Assembly (NCBI RefSeq): GCF_900109755.1
Contig: NZ_FOAR01000016.1
Location: 62,001-126,000, forward strand
Reading direction: 5' to 3'
Length of the DNA: 64,000 bases
Origin: Pseudomonas agarici
Lineage (GTDB): Bacteria > Pseudomonadota > Gammaproteobacteria > Pseudomonadales > Pseudomonadaceae
A program made the translations under genes and the position numbers. This document shows positions 44,989 to 54,371 of this stretch, in pieces (positions within the stretch are counted from its first letter, which is position 1; every line of letters starts with the position of its first letter). The notes below the pieces were generated by a model. It ran no database searches. It had not been told where the DNA came from and worked only from the letters and a program-made list of their open reading frames with translations.

Positions 44989-45618
44989 TCAATTCAAAAG
45001 GCGCGGCAGGATCAGATCCTTCAGATCGGTCAGCTTGCCATGAAAAAAGTGCCCGCATTCTGCCACTTTCAGCAGCTCATGGGGACGCTCAAGGGCAGCG
45101 GACCAATCGTAGACCCGCTGCGGATCGATCACTTCGTCGCTTTCCGGTTGGATCAGGGTCAGCGGACAGTCCTCCGGCAGGTGGTCCACGGCACGCAAGC
45201 GCATGACTGCCGCAGCCACCAGGAACAGGTGCTTGAGCGTCTGTCCGCCAGCTTCCAGTCGGCCGCAGAGGGCCGCTGCGACAAAACCACCGAAGGAGAA
45301 ACCGAACAGTGTCAACGGCAGGTCCGGGTGTTTGGACAGTAACCATTGCGCGGCGGCTTGCGCGTCGTCGACTTCACCGGTGCCCATGTCATGGCTCCCG
45401 GCACTGGCGCCGACACCCCGATAGTTGAAACGCAGAGTGATCAATCCGCCATCGCGGGCGGTGCGTTGCAGGGTTGAAACGACTTTATTGAGCATCGTCC
45501 CGCCCTGTACCGGGTTGGGGTGGCAGATCAGCGCCAGCCCACGGGGCTCGGGGGTATCCAGGTACAAGGCTTCCAGTGGGCCGACCGGGCCATCGATAAA
45601 CAAAGGGGTTTCGCGCAT
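44989..45618 (-). CDS. Alpha/beta hydrolase (YheT/dienelactone-like)
   Basis: This 209-residue hydrolase starts MRETPLFIDGPVGPLEALYL. The HPNPVQGGTM stretch after the first strand is typical of small Pseudomonas hydrolases of this type. The nucleophile elbow is GFSFGG (about residue 103), the acid is in ESDEVIDP, and the His is in CGHFFHGKL. The natural substrate is unknown. It lies 25 bases upstream of trpS on the same strand and may be cotranscribed with it. Confidence 0.9.
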   Translation of the reverse strand: MRETPLFIDGPVGPLEALYLDTPEPRGLALICHPNPVQGGTMLNKVVSTLQRTARDGGLITLRFNYRGVGASAGSHDMGTGEVDDAQAAAQWLLSKHPDLPLTLFGFSFGGFVAAALCGRLEAGGQTLKHLFLVAAAVMRLRAVDHLPEDCPLTLIQPESDEVIDPQRVYDWSAALERPHELLKVAECGHFFHGKLTDLKDLILPRLLN

Positions 45619-45767
45619 AAGCAAGGAATGAACTCCGTGACCTCTCAAGGGGTCGACTCGTCTAGCTAAAAGTCTCTGCCTGACATCATTGCGACCTTAA
45701 GATCGCGGTATACAGCGCAGGTCCGAGCCGTTAACGTAAAGCAAAGCCGTTTATAGAGGAAGGACTC

Positions 45768-46205
45768 GTGGAACACTCGCTCTTAGTTTGGTTGTTGCCG
45801 ACTCTTGCCCTGGTTGCCGGTGTCGCTATTGGTTTCCTGATCGCCCGTCTGGTGCCGAGTGCCGCGCCCAGCAGCACACAGCGTCAGTTGGACGATATCC
45901 AGGAACGTTTTGACAGTTACCAGAACGAGGTGGTCACCCACTTCAATAGCACCGCCGCGCTGGTCAAGAAACTCACCCAGAGCTACCAGGAAGTGCAAGA
46001 CCACCTCGCCGAGGGTGCTAACCGCCTGGCCCTGGACGAGCTGACTCGCCAGCGCCTGCTCGCCGCCCTACACACCGATGCAACGCAGACACCACGGGAA
46101 CGCCTGACACCGCCTCGCGGCAACCAGGAGCCACCTCGCGACTACGCCCCCAAGGCGCCAAACGCCCCCGGCATGCTCGACGAGCATTACGGCCTGAAGA
46201 AGTAA
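45768..46205 (+). CDS. zapG: ZapG/YhcB family (DUF1043) envelope protein
   Basis: This 145-residue inner-membrane protein has one N-terminal helix (about 5-28) and a cytoplasmic coiled coil (about 38-90, QRQLDDIQERFDSYQNEVV). A proline-rich C-terminal tail ends in HYGLKK. E. coli YhcB/ZapG links division and envelope growth. The start is a GTG at 45768, preceded by GAGGAAGGA. It is divergent from the hydrolase gene and ends before a strong terminator. Confidence 0.9.
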   Translation: MEHSLLVWLLPTLALVAGVAIGFLIARLVPSAAPSSTQRQLDDIQERFDSYQNEVVTHFNSTAALVKKLTQSYQEVQDHLAEGANRLALDELTRQRLLAALHTDATQTPRERLTPPRGNQEPPRDYAPKAPNAPGMLDEHYGLKK

Positions 46206-46226
46206 CCCGCCTTCAGGCACCTTGAG

Positions 46227-46264
46227 AAAGCCCGCTCGATCATTGATCGGGCGGGCTTTTTTTT
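46227..46264. terminator. Terminator between zapG and the OmpA-like lipoprotein
   Basis: AAAGCCCGCTCGATC pairs with GATCGGGCGGGCTTT, with one bulge, followed by a T run. It lies between the two convergent genes. Confidence 0.9.
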
Positions 46265-46287
46265 ACACGTGTAGATTCAGCCAGGTG

Positions 46288-47067
46288 TCATGGGTACTGC
46301 TGAACCGGCTGACCATACTGCTGACCCTGCTGGTATTGCGGCTGGCCCTGTGGCGAAGGCTGACCTTGTGTCTGGCCGTACTGCTGGCCAGGAATGGCCC
46401 GCAGGTTGACTTCCACGCGACGGTTCTGCGCCCGACCATTGACATCGGCGTTGCTCGCGACCGGATTATCGGGACCGGCGCCACGGGCCGACAGGTTGGC
46501 TCCGCTCACGCCCTGCGAGGTCAGGTAGTTGGCGACGCTCTGGGCACGGCGCTGGGACAAGTCCATGTTCAGTTGGCGGCTACCGGTGCTGTCGGTGTAA
46601 CCGACGATCTCGATCTGGTTCTGGTTGAACTCCTTGAGGGAGTTGGCCAGGTTATTCAATGGCTGATAGAAACTGCTGGCAATGGCGTCGGAGTTGGTGG
46701 CGAAGGTGATGTTGCCGGGCATGATCAGCTTGATCTGGTCGCCCTGGCGCTGCACCTGGACGCCGGTGTTGGCCATGCTCGCACGCAGCTTGGCTTCCTG
46801 CTGGTCAGCGTAGTAACCGTAACCGGCCGCACCCGCACCAGCCACCAGGGCACCAATCAGCGCACCCTTGCCACGGTTGTTGTGATCGATCGCGGCGCCC
46901 GCCACCGCACCGGCCAAGGCGCCAAGACCACCGTACTTGGCGGTTTTACTCATACCCGAGGAGCCTTGTTCCGCCTGCCCCTGGTTGTCATACGGGTTTT
47001 GCGACGCGCAGCCAGACAGCACGGCAACGGCGGTGGCGGCGATAATCAAACGACGCGAGGTGAACAT
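46288..47067 (-). CDS. OmpA-family peptidoglycan-binding lipoprotein (YiaD-like)
   Basis: This 259-residue lipoprotein has a signal peptide ending in lipobox LSGC (Cys20). A glycine-zipper region follows (about 45-85, with repeated GALAGAVAG-type turns). The OmpA-like peptidoglycan-binding domain (about 110-225) shows IEIVGYTDSTGS, LSQRRAQSVANYL and NRRVEVNL. The last 30 residues are a Gln/Gly/Pro-rich tail with repeated GQPQYQQGQ-like units. It is expected in the outer membrane. An AT-rich block (about 47135-47170) upstream probably carries its promoter. Confidence 0.92.
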   Translation of the reverse strand: MFTSRRLIIAATAVAVLSGCASQNPYDNQGQAEQGSSGMSKTAKYGGLGALAGAVAGAAIDHNNRGKGALIGALVAGAGAAGYGYYADQQEAKLRASMANTGVQVQRQGDQIKLIMPGNITFATNSDAIASSFYQPLNNLANSLKEFNQNQIEIVGYTDSTGSRQLNMDLSQRRAQSVANYLTSQGVSGANLSARGAGPDNPVASNADVNGRAQNRRVEVNLRAIPGQQYGQTQGQPSPQGQPQYQQGQQYGQPVQQYP

Positions 47068-47272
47068 GGGTCTAGCTCCTACTCATTTGGGGTGCACAGG
47101 TCGTTGGCGACGGATCTGCGTCGGCCTTAGAACACAATCGATGAAAAAAATTCCATAAAAATTTTTTGCGCGAACGAACAGATTTCCACCTATCTGGTCG
47201 CCCTCCCGTGAGCCTGGAACGGATGTTGCGCAGGCCTGGCAGCACGACGCCGAGGGTTTGGCTCGCCTGAGT

Positions 47273-48052
47273 CTATGGCGTCTGCCCCCCTGGCTTCGAC
47301 CAAAACGAAGGGTCGGCACTCTTGAGCCGTTCCACCGCATTATTGATGTGGTTAAGCGCGGCATGGCGCGCGCCTTCCGGGTCACGTGCGGCAATGGCCG
47401 CGTAGAGAGCGCAGTGTTCGACCCGCACCGTACTGGCCAGATCGCGGCGACGCTCCTCGTTGGAACGCGTGATGCGAATCGCCTCTTTGATGTATTGAGC
47501 GATAAATTCGTGCAATGACGGGTACAGCGGATTGCCCGTGGCCCGGGAAATGGAGTGATGGAACGCCAGGTCTTCCTCAACGCCATCGCGGCCCGCCTGC
47601 TCGGCGGTGTCGATCGCTTTCAGCGCCTGGTGGATGGCCTCCAGTTGCGCTGGCGAATGCCGTTGCGCCGCCAGTGCGGCTGCCTCCCCTTCGATGCCAC
47701 GACGCAGCTCGGTGACCCGCAGCACCACCTCGATCGAGCCAATGACATCCAAATCGATTGTGAACGCTTTGAGAGGCGCGTTTTCGCTGACCACCGTACC
47801 GCTGCCTTGGCGGACCTCCACCAGGCCGACTGACTTCAGGCGCGATATCGCCTCGCGGATAACCGTCCGGCTGACCCCAAAACGCTCCGCCAGCACGGAC
47901 TCAGTCGGCAGGCGAGCGCCCGGCAGCACTTCACCATTAGCGATATAGGCCTTGAGGGCCGCCGTGACCTGATCGGACAACGTGCCCTTGGCGGAGTCCT
48001 TCAGCGCTGCCAGCGTATCGGCGGAGCACGAAGATTTATCAGGTGTGAGCAT
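47273..48052 (-). CDS. GntR/FadR-family transcriptional repressor of the erythronate cluster
   Basis: This regulator has an N-terminal winged helix (about residues 20-90, with LPTESVLAERFGVSRTVIRE) and a C-terminal FCD ligand domain (about 105-245) with metal-site His residues such as DLAFHHSISRATGN. I choose the ATG at 48052, six bases after GGAG, giving 259 residues. An in-frame ATG at 48058 and further starts at 48070 are less well placed. It is divergent from the permease of the D-erythronate cluster, so it most likely represses it and responds to a sugar acid. Candidate half-sites lie in the shared promoter region. Confidence 0.9.
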   Translation of the reverse strand: MLTPDKSSCSADTLAALKDSAKGTLSDQVTAALKAYIANGEVLPGARLPTESVLAERFGVSRTVIREAISRLKSVGLVEVRQGSGTVVSENAPLKAFTIDLDVIGSIEVVLRVTELRRGIEGEAAALAAQRHSPAQLEAIHQALKAIDTAEQAGRDGVEEDLAFHHSISRATGNPLYPSLHEFIAQYIKEAIRITRSNEERRRDLASTVRVEHCALYAAIAARDPEGARHAALNHINNAVERLKSADPSFWSKPGGQTP

Positions 48053-48131
48053 AGACATCTCCGGGCTCAAATCGGTGAACGGTACTGCATTTTAGCCCCG
48101 TCGTCCTCTCTGGATTCCATGATTGAATTTG

Positions 48132-48147
48132 TATGATGTATTATGAT
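48132..48147. promoter_or_regulatory. Candidate GntR operator
   Basis: In the 163-base divergent gap the word TATGAT is repeated at 48132-48137 and 48142-48147, one helical turn apart, within an AT-rich stretch. FadR-subfamily proteins bind short TGTATGA-like half-sites. The match is suggestive only. Confidence 0.35.
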
Positions 48148-48215
48148 AAAAACCACTTTATCTAATCCGACAAAAACAAAATCACCCACTACAAAAATAA
48201 GGATGGGGGAAACAC

Positions 48216-49526
48216 ATGACGGAATCAGTGATTCAAACCGGCGCCATCGCGCCGGCCGATCGCTTCGAGGATCAGGCGTATCGCAAAGTTGCCTGGCGTA
48301 TCCTGCCGCTGTTGTTGCTGTGCTATCTGGTCGCTTATCTGGATCGGGTGAACGTGGGTTTTGCCAAATTGCAGATGTCCGACGATCTGCAATTTTCCGA
48401 AGCGGTCTATGGTCTCGGCGCGGGGATCTTCTTCATTGCCTACTTTCTGGTGGAAATTCCCAGCAACCTGATCCTGCATCGCGTCGGAGCGCGGTTGTGG
48501 ATCGCGCGCATCATGATTAGCTGGGGCATCATTTCCTCGGCCATGGCCCTGGTCAGTACGCCGATGTCCTTCTACATCATGCGTTTTCTGTTAGGGATCG
48601 CCGAGGCCGGGTTTTACCCAGGTGTCATCCTCTATCTGTCCTATTGGTTCCCGACCCATCGCCGCGGCAAGATGTACGCCCTGTTCGCCACGGCAGTGCC
48701 GCTGTCCGGTCTGATTGGCGCGCCGTTGTCCGGCTGGATCATGAGCGCCCTGAACGGAACCCACGGGTTTGCCGGCTGGCAGTGGTTGTTCTTTCTCGAA
48801 GGGCTGCCCTCGATTGCCGTCGGCATCCTGGTGATCTTCTGTCTCAGCGACCGGATCGCCAAGGCAGGCTGGCTCACCCGCGAAGAAAAAACCCTGTTGC
48901 AAACCCGCATCGATGCCGAAGCCGCCGGCCATCAGCAGCACAACCTCAAAGAAGTGTTCCTGCAGCCGCGCATCTGGCTGCTGACGGCCATCTACTTCTG
49001 CATGATCGCCGGTTTCTACACCGTGGGTTTCTGGTTACCGACGCTGATCCGCCAAGCCGGGGTCAGCGATGTGTTGCAGGTCGGCATGCTCACCGCCATC
49101 CCTTATGCCGCGGCGGCGCTCACCATGATCCTGGTTTCGCGCAGCGCCGACCGACTGCGCGAGCGGCGCTGGCACCTGGCGTTGACCGCCGTGCTCGGGG
49201 GCATCGGCCTGTTCATCTCCGCCACCTGGAGCGACAACTTCACCGTTTCCATGATCGGCCTGACCCTGGGCTCGATGGGCGCGATGAGCACCCTGCCACT
49301 GTTCTGGAGCCTGCCCACCGCCTTTCTCGGTGGCACGGCAGCCGCCGCCGGCATTGCCCTGATCAATTCCTGGGGCAACCTGGCCGGTTTCGTCTCTCCG
49401 TACCTGATGGGTTTTCTCAAGGACGCGACCCACAGCACCACGATCGGTATGTATGTCATGGCCAGCGCATTGCTTCTCGGCGCCCTGCTGGTCTTCAGAA
49501 TTCCCGGAAAACTCGTCAACCGCTGA
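48216..49526 (+). CDS. MFS sugar-acid permease (anion:cation symporter family)
   Basis: This 436-residue protein has 12 predicted membrane helices and the anion:cation symporter style of MFS transporters. An example is CYLVAYLDRVNVGFAKLQM in helix 1 and LLGIAEAGFYPGVILYLSYW later. It leads the erythronate gene run, so it probably imports D-erythronate or a related C4 sugar acid. GGGGGA lies about seven bases before the ATG at 48216. The denD start follows 15 bases after the stop. Confidence 0.92.
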   Translation: MTESVIQTGAIAPADRFEDQAYRKVAWRILPLLLLCYLVAYLDRVNVGFAKLQMSDDLQFSEAVYGLGAGIFFIAYFLVEIPSNLILHRVGARLWIARIMISWGIISSAMALVSTPMSFYIMRFLLGIAEAGFYPGVILYLSYWFPTHRRGKMYALFATAVPLSGLIGAPLSGWIMSALNGTHGFAGWQWLFFLEGLPSIAVGILVIFCLSDRIAKAGWLTREEKTLLQTRIDAEAAGHQQHNLKEVFLQPRIWLLTAIYFCMIAGFYTVGFWLPTLIRQAGVSDVLQVGMLTAIPYAAAALTMILVSRSADRLRERRWHLALTAVLGGIGLFISATWSDNFTVSMIGLTLGSMGAMSTLPLFWSLPTAFLGGTAAAAGIALINSWGNLAGFVSPYLMGFLKDATHSTTIGMYVMASALLLGALLVFRIPGKLVNR

Positions 49527-49541
49527 CGTTTGGAGTCACTT

Positions 49542-50516
49542 ATGAACATTCTCGTCACCGGCGCCGCCGGCTTCCTCGGCCGCCGTCTGATCGAAGCCTT
49601 GCTGCGACGTGGCTCGCTCACTAACCGAGCAGGCCAGCCCCAGGCCATCCAGCAAATTATCGCTTTCGATCAGGTTGCCCTGGAGGGAATCGACGATCCT
49701 CGGGTCAAGGTGGTGTGTGGCGATATCGCCGCCCCGCACGTGCTGGATGGCCTGATCGATGCCAGCACCGACAGTATCTTTCACTTGGCGGCGGTGGTGT
49801 CCAGCCAGGCGGAAAGCCATTTCGAACTGGGTATGCGCATCAATTTCAGCGCGACGCAGAGTCTACTCGAACGCATTCGCCTGCTTGGCACGTGCCCAAA
49901 ATGGGTGATGACCAGTTCCGTGGCGGTGTTCGGCGGGCAGTTGCCGGAGCGTGTCCGCGATGATCACGTCTGGGCGCCGCAGAGCTCCTACGGCACGCAA
50001 AAAGCCATGAACGACCTGCTGCTCGCCGATTACAGTCGACGCGAGTTCGTCGATGGCCGCAGCCTGCGCATGCCGACTATCGTGGTGCGTCCGGGGAAAC
50101 CCAACCTGGCCGCTTCCAGCTTTGCCAGTGGCATCATCCGCGAGCCGCTCAATGGCCAGGACAGCGTGTGCCCGGTAGCACTCGATACCCGCCTCTGGCT
50201 GATGTCGCCGGCGCTGGCGATTGAAAACCTGATCCATGGGCATGAACTGCCCGGCAGACAGTTGACCCAGGGGCGCGTGATCAACATGCCGGGCCTGTCC
50301 ATCAGCGTCGAACGGATGATTGACGCCCTGCGCCAGACCGCCGGCGCCGAAGTCGCCGGACGGATTCGCCTGGAGCGCAATCCGGCGATCGAGCGCATCG
50401 TCGGTTCCTGGCCCGGTTCCTTTTGCGCCACCTACTCCCGAGACCTGGGCTTCATCGCGGACGAGGACTTCACCGACGTGATCAAGCAGTTCATGACTGA
50501 GTATGTGCGCGGATAA
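49542..50516 (+). CDS. denD: D-erythronate dehydrogenase
   Basis: DenD oxidises D-erythronate to 2-oxo-tetronate with NAD. This 324-residue short-chain/epimerase-fold protein starts MNILVTGAAGFLGRRLIEAL, with the dinucleotide loop GAAGFLG at residues 7-13. The active-site YxxxK is in SSYGTQKAMNDLLLADYSRR. GGAG lies eight bases upstream of the ATG at 49542. The specific name rests on its position directly before otnK, otnC and otnI, a combination described for D-erythronate catabolism. Confidence 0.88.
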   Translation: MNILVTGAAGFLGRRLIEALLRRGSLTNRAGQPQAIQQIIAFDQVALEGIDDPRVKVVCGDIAAPHVLDGLIDASTDSIFHLAAVVSSQAESHFELGMRINFSATQSLLERIRLLGTCPKWVMTSSVAVFGGQLPERVRDDHVWAPQSSYGTQKAMNDLLLADYSRREFVDGRSLRMPTIVVRPGKPNLAASSFASGIIREPLNGQDSVCPVALDTRLWLMSPALAIENLIHGHELPGRQLTQGRVINMPGLSISVERMIDALRQTAGAEVAGRIRLERNPAIERIVGSWPGSFCATYSRDLGFIADEDFTDVIKQFMTEYVRG

Positions 50517-50536
50517 ACCAGATGAAGGAACACAGT

Positions 50537-51829
50537 ATGTCAAATGCCCCCACCCGCCCTCTGCTGGGTTGCATCGCCGACGATTTCACCGGCGCCACGG
50601 ACCTGGCCAACATGTTAGTGCGTGGCGGCATGCGCACCGTGCAAAGCATTGGCATACCCGATGCCGATGTCGCCGGCCAACTCGACGCCGACGCGCTGGT
50701 CATTGCCCTGAAATCCCGGACCCTGCCAGCCGCCGACGCGGTGAGGGAGGCGCTCGAAGCGCTGCGCTGGCTGCGCGAGCGCGGCTGCGAACAGATTTTC
50801 TTCAAATACTGCTCGACCTTCGACTCGACCGCCGCCGGCAATATCGGCCCGGTCAGCGAAGCCCTGCTGGAGGCCCTGGACAGTGATTTCGCCCTCGCCT
50901 GTCCAGCCTTCCCGGAAAACGGTCGCACGGTCTTTCGCGGGCATCTGTTCGTACACGACCAATTGCTCAGCGAGTCGGGGATGCAACACCATCCGCTGAC
51001 ACCGATGACCGATGCCAACCTGGTGCGCGTGCTGCAATCGCAGAGCCAGCACAAGGTCGGCCTGCTGCGCTATGACACTGTCTCCAAGGGGGTGGAAAGC
51101 ATCCGCCAGCGCATGGCGCAACTACGCGCCGAGGGTGTGCGCCTGGCAATTGCCGATGCCTTGTCCGATGCCGATCTCTATGCGTTGGGCCAAGCCTGCG
51201 CCGACCTCCCTCTGCTGACGGGCGGTTCCGGGTTGGCACTGGGCTTGCCGGATAACTTTCGGCGCGCCGGTAAACTACGCGCCGTAGACGCCGCGCGATT
51301 GCCAGCGGTCGAAGGCGGCGAAGTGGTGCTCGCCGGTAGCGCTTCGCACGCCACCAATGGACAAGTGGCGACCTGGCTGCAAGCCGGTCGCCCGTCTTTC
51401 CGTGTCGACCCACTGGCCCTGGCTGCGGGGGAACCGGTCATCGAACAGGCACTGGTCTTCACCGCCGCCCGTACCGAGACGGTATTGATCTACGCCACCA
51501 GCCCGCCGGACGAGGTCAAGACCGTACAACGTAAGCTAGGCACCGAACGGGCTGGCAACATGATCGAACAGGCCATGGGCAAGATCGCCAGCGGGTTGCA
51601 CGCCTCAGGTGTGCGTCGCTTTGTCATCGCCGGCGGGGAAACCTCGGGGGCCGTGGTTCAGGCCCTGAATATCCGCTTGTTGCAGATCGGCGCGCAGATC
51701 GATCCAGGGGTGCCTGCCTGCGTCAGTACCCCCGGAGACCCCTTGGCCCTGGCGCTCAAGTCGGGCAACTTCGGCGGCCCGGACTTCTTCGCCAAGGCCC
51801 TCAAGCAACTGGCGGGAGTGGCGGCATGA
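50537..51829 (+). CDS. otnK: 3-oxo-tetronate kinase
   Basis: OtnK phosphorylates 3-oxo-tetronate at C4 and belongs to the former DUF1537 (four-carbon acid sugar kinase) family. The 430-residue protein has the N-terminal LLGCIADDFTGATDLANMLV signature, FFKYCSTFDSTAAGNIGPV and the C-terminal nucleotide motif IAGGETSGAVVQAL. I use the ATG at 50537 with AAGGA upstream; the in-frame ATG at 50522 is less likely. The stop overlaps otnC by four bases. Confidence 0.92.
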   Translation: MSNAPTRPLLGCIADDFTGATDLANMLVRGGMRTVQSIGIPDADVAGQLDADALVIALKSRTLPAADAVREALEALRWLRERGCEQIFFKYCSTFDSTAAGNIGPVSEALLEALDSDFALACPAFPENGRTVFRGHLFVHDQLLSESGMQHHPLTPMTDANLVRVLQSQSQHKVGLLRYDTVSKGVESIRQRMAQLRAEGVRLAIADALSDADLYALGQACADLPLLTGGSGLALGLPDNFRRAGKLRAVDAARLPAVEGGEVVLAGSASHATNGQVATWLQAGRPSFRVDPLALAAGEPVIEQALVFTAARTETVLIYATSPPDEVKTVQRKLGTERAGNMIEQAMGKIASGLHASGVRRFVIAGGETSGAVVQALNIRLLQIGAQIDPGVPACVSTPGDPLALALKSGNFGGPDFFAKALKQLAGVAA

Positions 51830-52464
51830 GCAACGAAAACGCCTTGCGCGAGGAGATCTGTGAGGTCGGCGCGTCCTTGTACCGCCGTGGCTACACGGTA
51901 GGCAGTGCCGGCAATATCAGCGCCCGGCTGGATGACGGCTGGCTGATCACGCCCACGGATGCCTGCCTGGGCCGGCTGGACCCGACCTCAATCTCCAAGG
52001 TCAACCTGGCCGGGGAATGGATCAACGGTGACCGGCCATCAAAAACCCTGGCCTTGCACCGCCAGGTCTATGATCGCAATCCGGGCGTCGGTGGCGTGGT
52101 ACACACTCACTCGACGCACCTGGTGGCGCTGACCTTGGCCGGGGTCTGGCACGAGGATGACATCCTGCCGCCGCTGACCCCCTATCAAGTGATGAAGGTC
52201 GGCCATATCCCGTTGATCGCCTATGCACGTCCCGGCTCACCGAAGGTGGCCGAACGTGTCGCGCAACTGGCCAACAGCGTGCGCGGGGTCATGTTGGAAC
52301 GGTTGGGGCCAGTGATGTGGGAAAGCTCGGTATCCAGGGCCAGCTATGCCCTGGAAGAACTGGAAGAGACCGCACGACTTTGGCTGATGAGCAACCCCAG
52401 GCCGGCCCCTCTGGACAGCGCGGCACTGGATGAATTGCACGAGGCTTTTGGTGTTCACTGGTAG
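51826..52464 (+). CDS. otnC: 3-oxo-tetronate 4-phosphate decarboxylase
   Basis: OtnC is a class II aldolase-fold metal enzyme that decarboxylates 3-oxo-tetronate 4-phosphate to dihydroxyacetone phosphate. The 212-residue protein has GSAGNISARLDDGWLITPT and the zinc-ligand motif GVVHTHSTHLVALTLAG near residue 95. A later His typical of the family is less clear. It overlaps otnK by four bases. Confidence 0.92.
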   Translation: MSNENALREEICEVGASLYRRGYTVGSAGNISARLDDGWLITPTDACLGRLDPTSISKVNLAGEWINGDRPSKTLALHRQVYDRNPGVGGVVHTHSTHLVALTLAGVWHEDDILPPLTPYQVMKVGHIPLIAYARPGSPKVAERVAQLANSVRGVMLERLGPVMWESSVSRASYALEELEETARLWLMSNPRPAPLDSAALDELHEAFGVHW

Positions 52465-52506
52465 CCCATCGACCGTACACTTGTTTTTCTGATTTCAGGA
52501 GCCGCC

Positions 52507-53310
52507 ATGCCCCGTTTCGCCGCCAACCTCAGCATGCTCTACCCGCAATACGACTTTCTCGAGCGTTTCGCCGCCGCCGCCGCCGATGGGTTTGAAGCAG
52601 TGGAATACCTGTTTCCCTACGACTACAGCGCGCAACAATTGAAACAGCGACTCGACGACAACGGCCTGGTCCAGGCTCTGTTCAATGCACCGCCAGGCAG
52701 CATCGCCGCTGGCGAAAAAGGCACCGCATCCTTGCCAGGCCGTGAGTTGGAGTTTCGTGCCGGTTTCGACCAGGCCCTGGAGTATGCCGCGGTGCTGGGC
52801 AATGACCGCATCCACGTCATGGCTGGTTTGCTCGCGCACGAAACAGATCGCGCCCGCCACCACGACACCTACCTGGAAAACCTCAGCCACGCGGCGACAG
52901 CAGCGGCAAAACTGGGCATTACTGTGTTGATCGAACCGATCAACACCCGCGACATTCCAGGGTTTTTCCTCAACCGTCAGGATCAGGCGCAGGCCATCTG
53001 CACAGCGGTCGGCAAAGCCAATCTCAAGGTCCAATTCGACATCTACCATTGTCAGATCGTCGAGGGTGACGTGGCGACGAAACTGCGTCGGGATTTGCAC
53101 GGCATCGGGCATATTCAAATCGCCGGAGTACCGGATCGCCACGAACCGGACTTGAGCAACGAATTGAATTACCCTTATCTGTTCGAGCTGATCGATCAAT
53201 TGGGCTACAACGGCTGGGTCGGTTGCGAATACCGTCCGCGTGGCGACACCAGTGAAGGTTTGAACGGGTGGCGCGACTGGCAGGCCCGTACAGGCCGGGG
53301 CAAGGCGTAG
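52507..53310 (+). CDS. otnI: 2-oxo-tetronate isomerase
   Basis: OtnI interconverts 2-oxo- and 3-oxo-tetronate and belongs to the hydroxypyruvate isomerase (Hyi) TIM-barrel family. The 267-residue protein starts MPRFAANLSMLYPQYDFLER. It carries the metal-binding Glu in VLIEPINTRDIPGFFLNRQD, a later QFDIYHCQIVEGD, and GCEYRPRGDTSEGL at the C-terminal end. AGGAG lies six bases before the ATG. It is the last gene of the cluster, and no clear terminator follows in the 144-base gap to the convergent LysR gene. Confidence 0.92.
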   Translation: MPRFAANLSMLYPQYDFLERFAAAAADGFEAVEYLFPYDYSAQQLKQRLDDNGLVQALFNAPPGSIAAGEKGTASLPGRELEFRAGFDQALEYAAVLGNDRIHVMAGLLAHETDRARHHDTYLENLSHAATAAAKLGITVLIEPINTRDIPGFFLNRQDQAQAICTAVGKANLKVQFDIYHCQIVEGDVATKLRRDLHGIGHIQIAGVPDRHEPDLSNELNYPYLFELIDQLGYNGWVGCEYRPRGDTSEGLNGWRDWQARTGRGKA

Positions 53311-53454
53311 TTTGCCGTTCGGCGACTGGATGGAGGTCGGCATTGCTCCGGGTGCTGGCGACCCACCCTGGAGACTGTGTTTTTGTTGGCGGCTTTTCGA
53401 TAACCGACGGCGGCACAAAGTGGTAATCGAACATGGGCACTCGCCCGTGGCCAG

Positions 53455-54351
53455 CTACACGGTCTGCGGCCCACCACCGAGATGCGCCAGCAGACTTTGC
53501 ATTGGCGTAGAGAGCATGTGCCATTGCTCAAAGCACAGACAGAGCTGCCTACGCGCCCAACTATCGCTGATCCTCAGGATCTTGAATGGGTATCGACGTC
53601 GAAAGCGCTGTGCAGCCGTCAATGGAATAATCGCGACCCCTATCCCCTGCGATACCATTTGGCACGATCCCTCGAAGTTTTTCATGCGAATACGCAGGGC
53701 TAACGTCTTGCGCAGCTCGGCCGCGTGTTCGTCGATATGATCTTGAAGCGCGCTCCCGGCTTCCAAGCCAACGAACGGCTCACTGGTCACATCGGCAAAG
53801 CAAACCGCCTTCGACTCCGCGAGCCTGTGCGCCACCGGAACGATCAGCGCCAGAGGGTCGCTGGCGACCGGCTGGACGATGAGACCCGTGGCGTTGACGG
53901 CATCCGATACCACACCCGCTTCGGCCAGCCCCGCGCCGATCATCTTCACAATCTCGGCACTGGTACGCTCCCGCAGGTCAATGTCCAGGCGCGGGCGCTG
54001 CGCAAGCCACGGGGCAAGCTTTTGCGGCAAGAGGCCAGTCAGCGCCGCTGTATTGGCGTACAGCAGCAACGTACCTCGGGCACCGGCGCTAAAGTCGCGT
54101 AGCTCCCCTTGCAACAGACTGTGTTGGCGCAGAATCAGACGCGCATGATGCGCCAGCGCCTCTCCCGCCTCGGTGCTCACGACCCCTTTGCGGCTTCTTT
54201 CAAGCAGAACCACTCCGGCGTCCGACTCGATATTACTGATACGCTCGCTGGCCGACGCCAATGCCAGGTTGGCTTGTCTGGCTCCGGCGGTAATGCTGCC
54301 GGCATCGACCACGCAAAGAAACAAGCGCAGATCCGCAAGATCGAAGCGCAT
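53455..54351 (-). CDS. LysR-family transcriptional regulator
   Basis: This 298-residue LysR-type regulator starts at 54351 (MRFDLADLRLFLCVVDAGSI), preceded by GGAGGG. The N-terminal winged helix (about 1-62, AGARQANLALASASERISNI) is followed by a two-lobed effector-binding domain (about 90-290). It is divergent from a TauE-type exporter gene with a 110-base shared gap that contains a perfect inverted repeat, so it probably regulates that exporter. The effector is unknown. Confidence 0.92.
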   Translation of the reverse strand: MRFDLADLRLFLCVVDAGSITAGARQANLALASASERISNIESDAGVVLLERSRKGVVSTEAGEALAHHARLILRQHSLLQGELRDFSAGARGTLLLYANTAALTGLLPQKLAPWLAQRPRLDIDLRERTSAEIVKMIGAGLAEAGVVSDAVNATGLIVQPVASDPLALIVPVAHRLAESKAVCFADVTSEPFVGLEAGSALQDHIDEHAAELRKTLALRIRMKNFEGSCQMVSQGIGVAIIPLTAAQRFRRRYPFKILRISDSWARRQLCLCFEQWHMLSTPMQSLLAHLGGGPQTV

Positions 54352-54371
54352 ACACCCTCCCAGACAGACTT

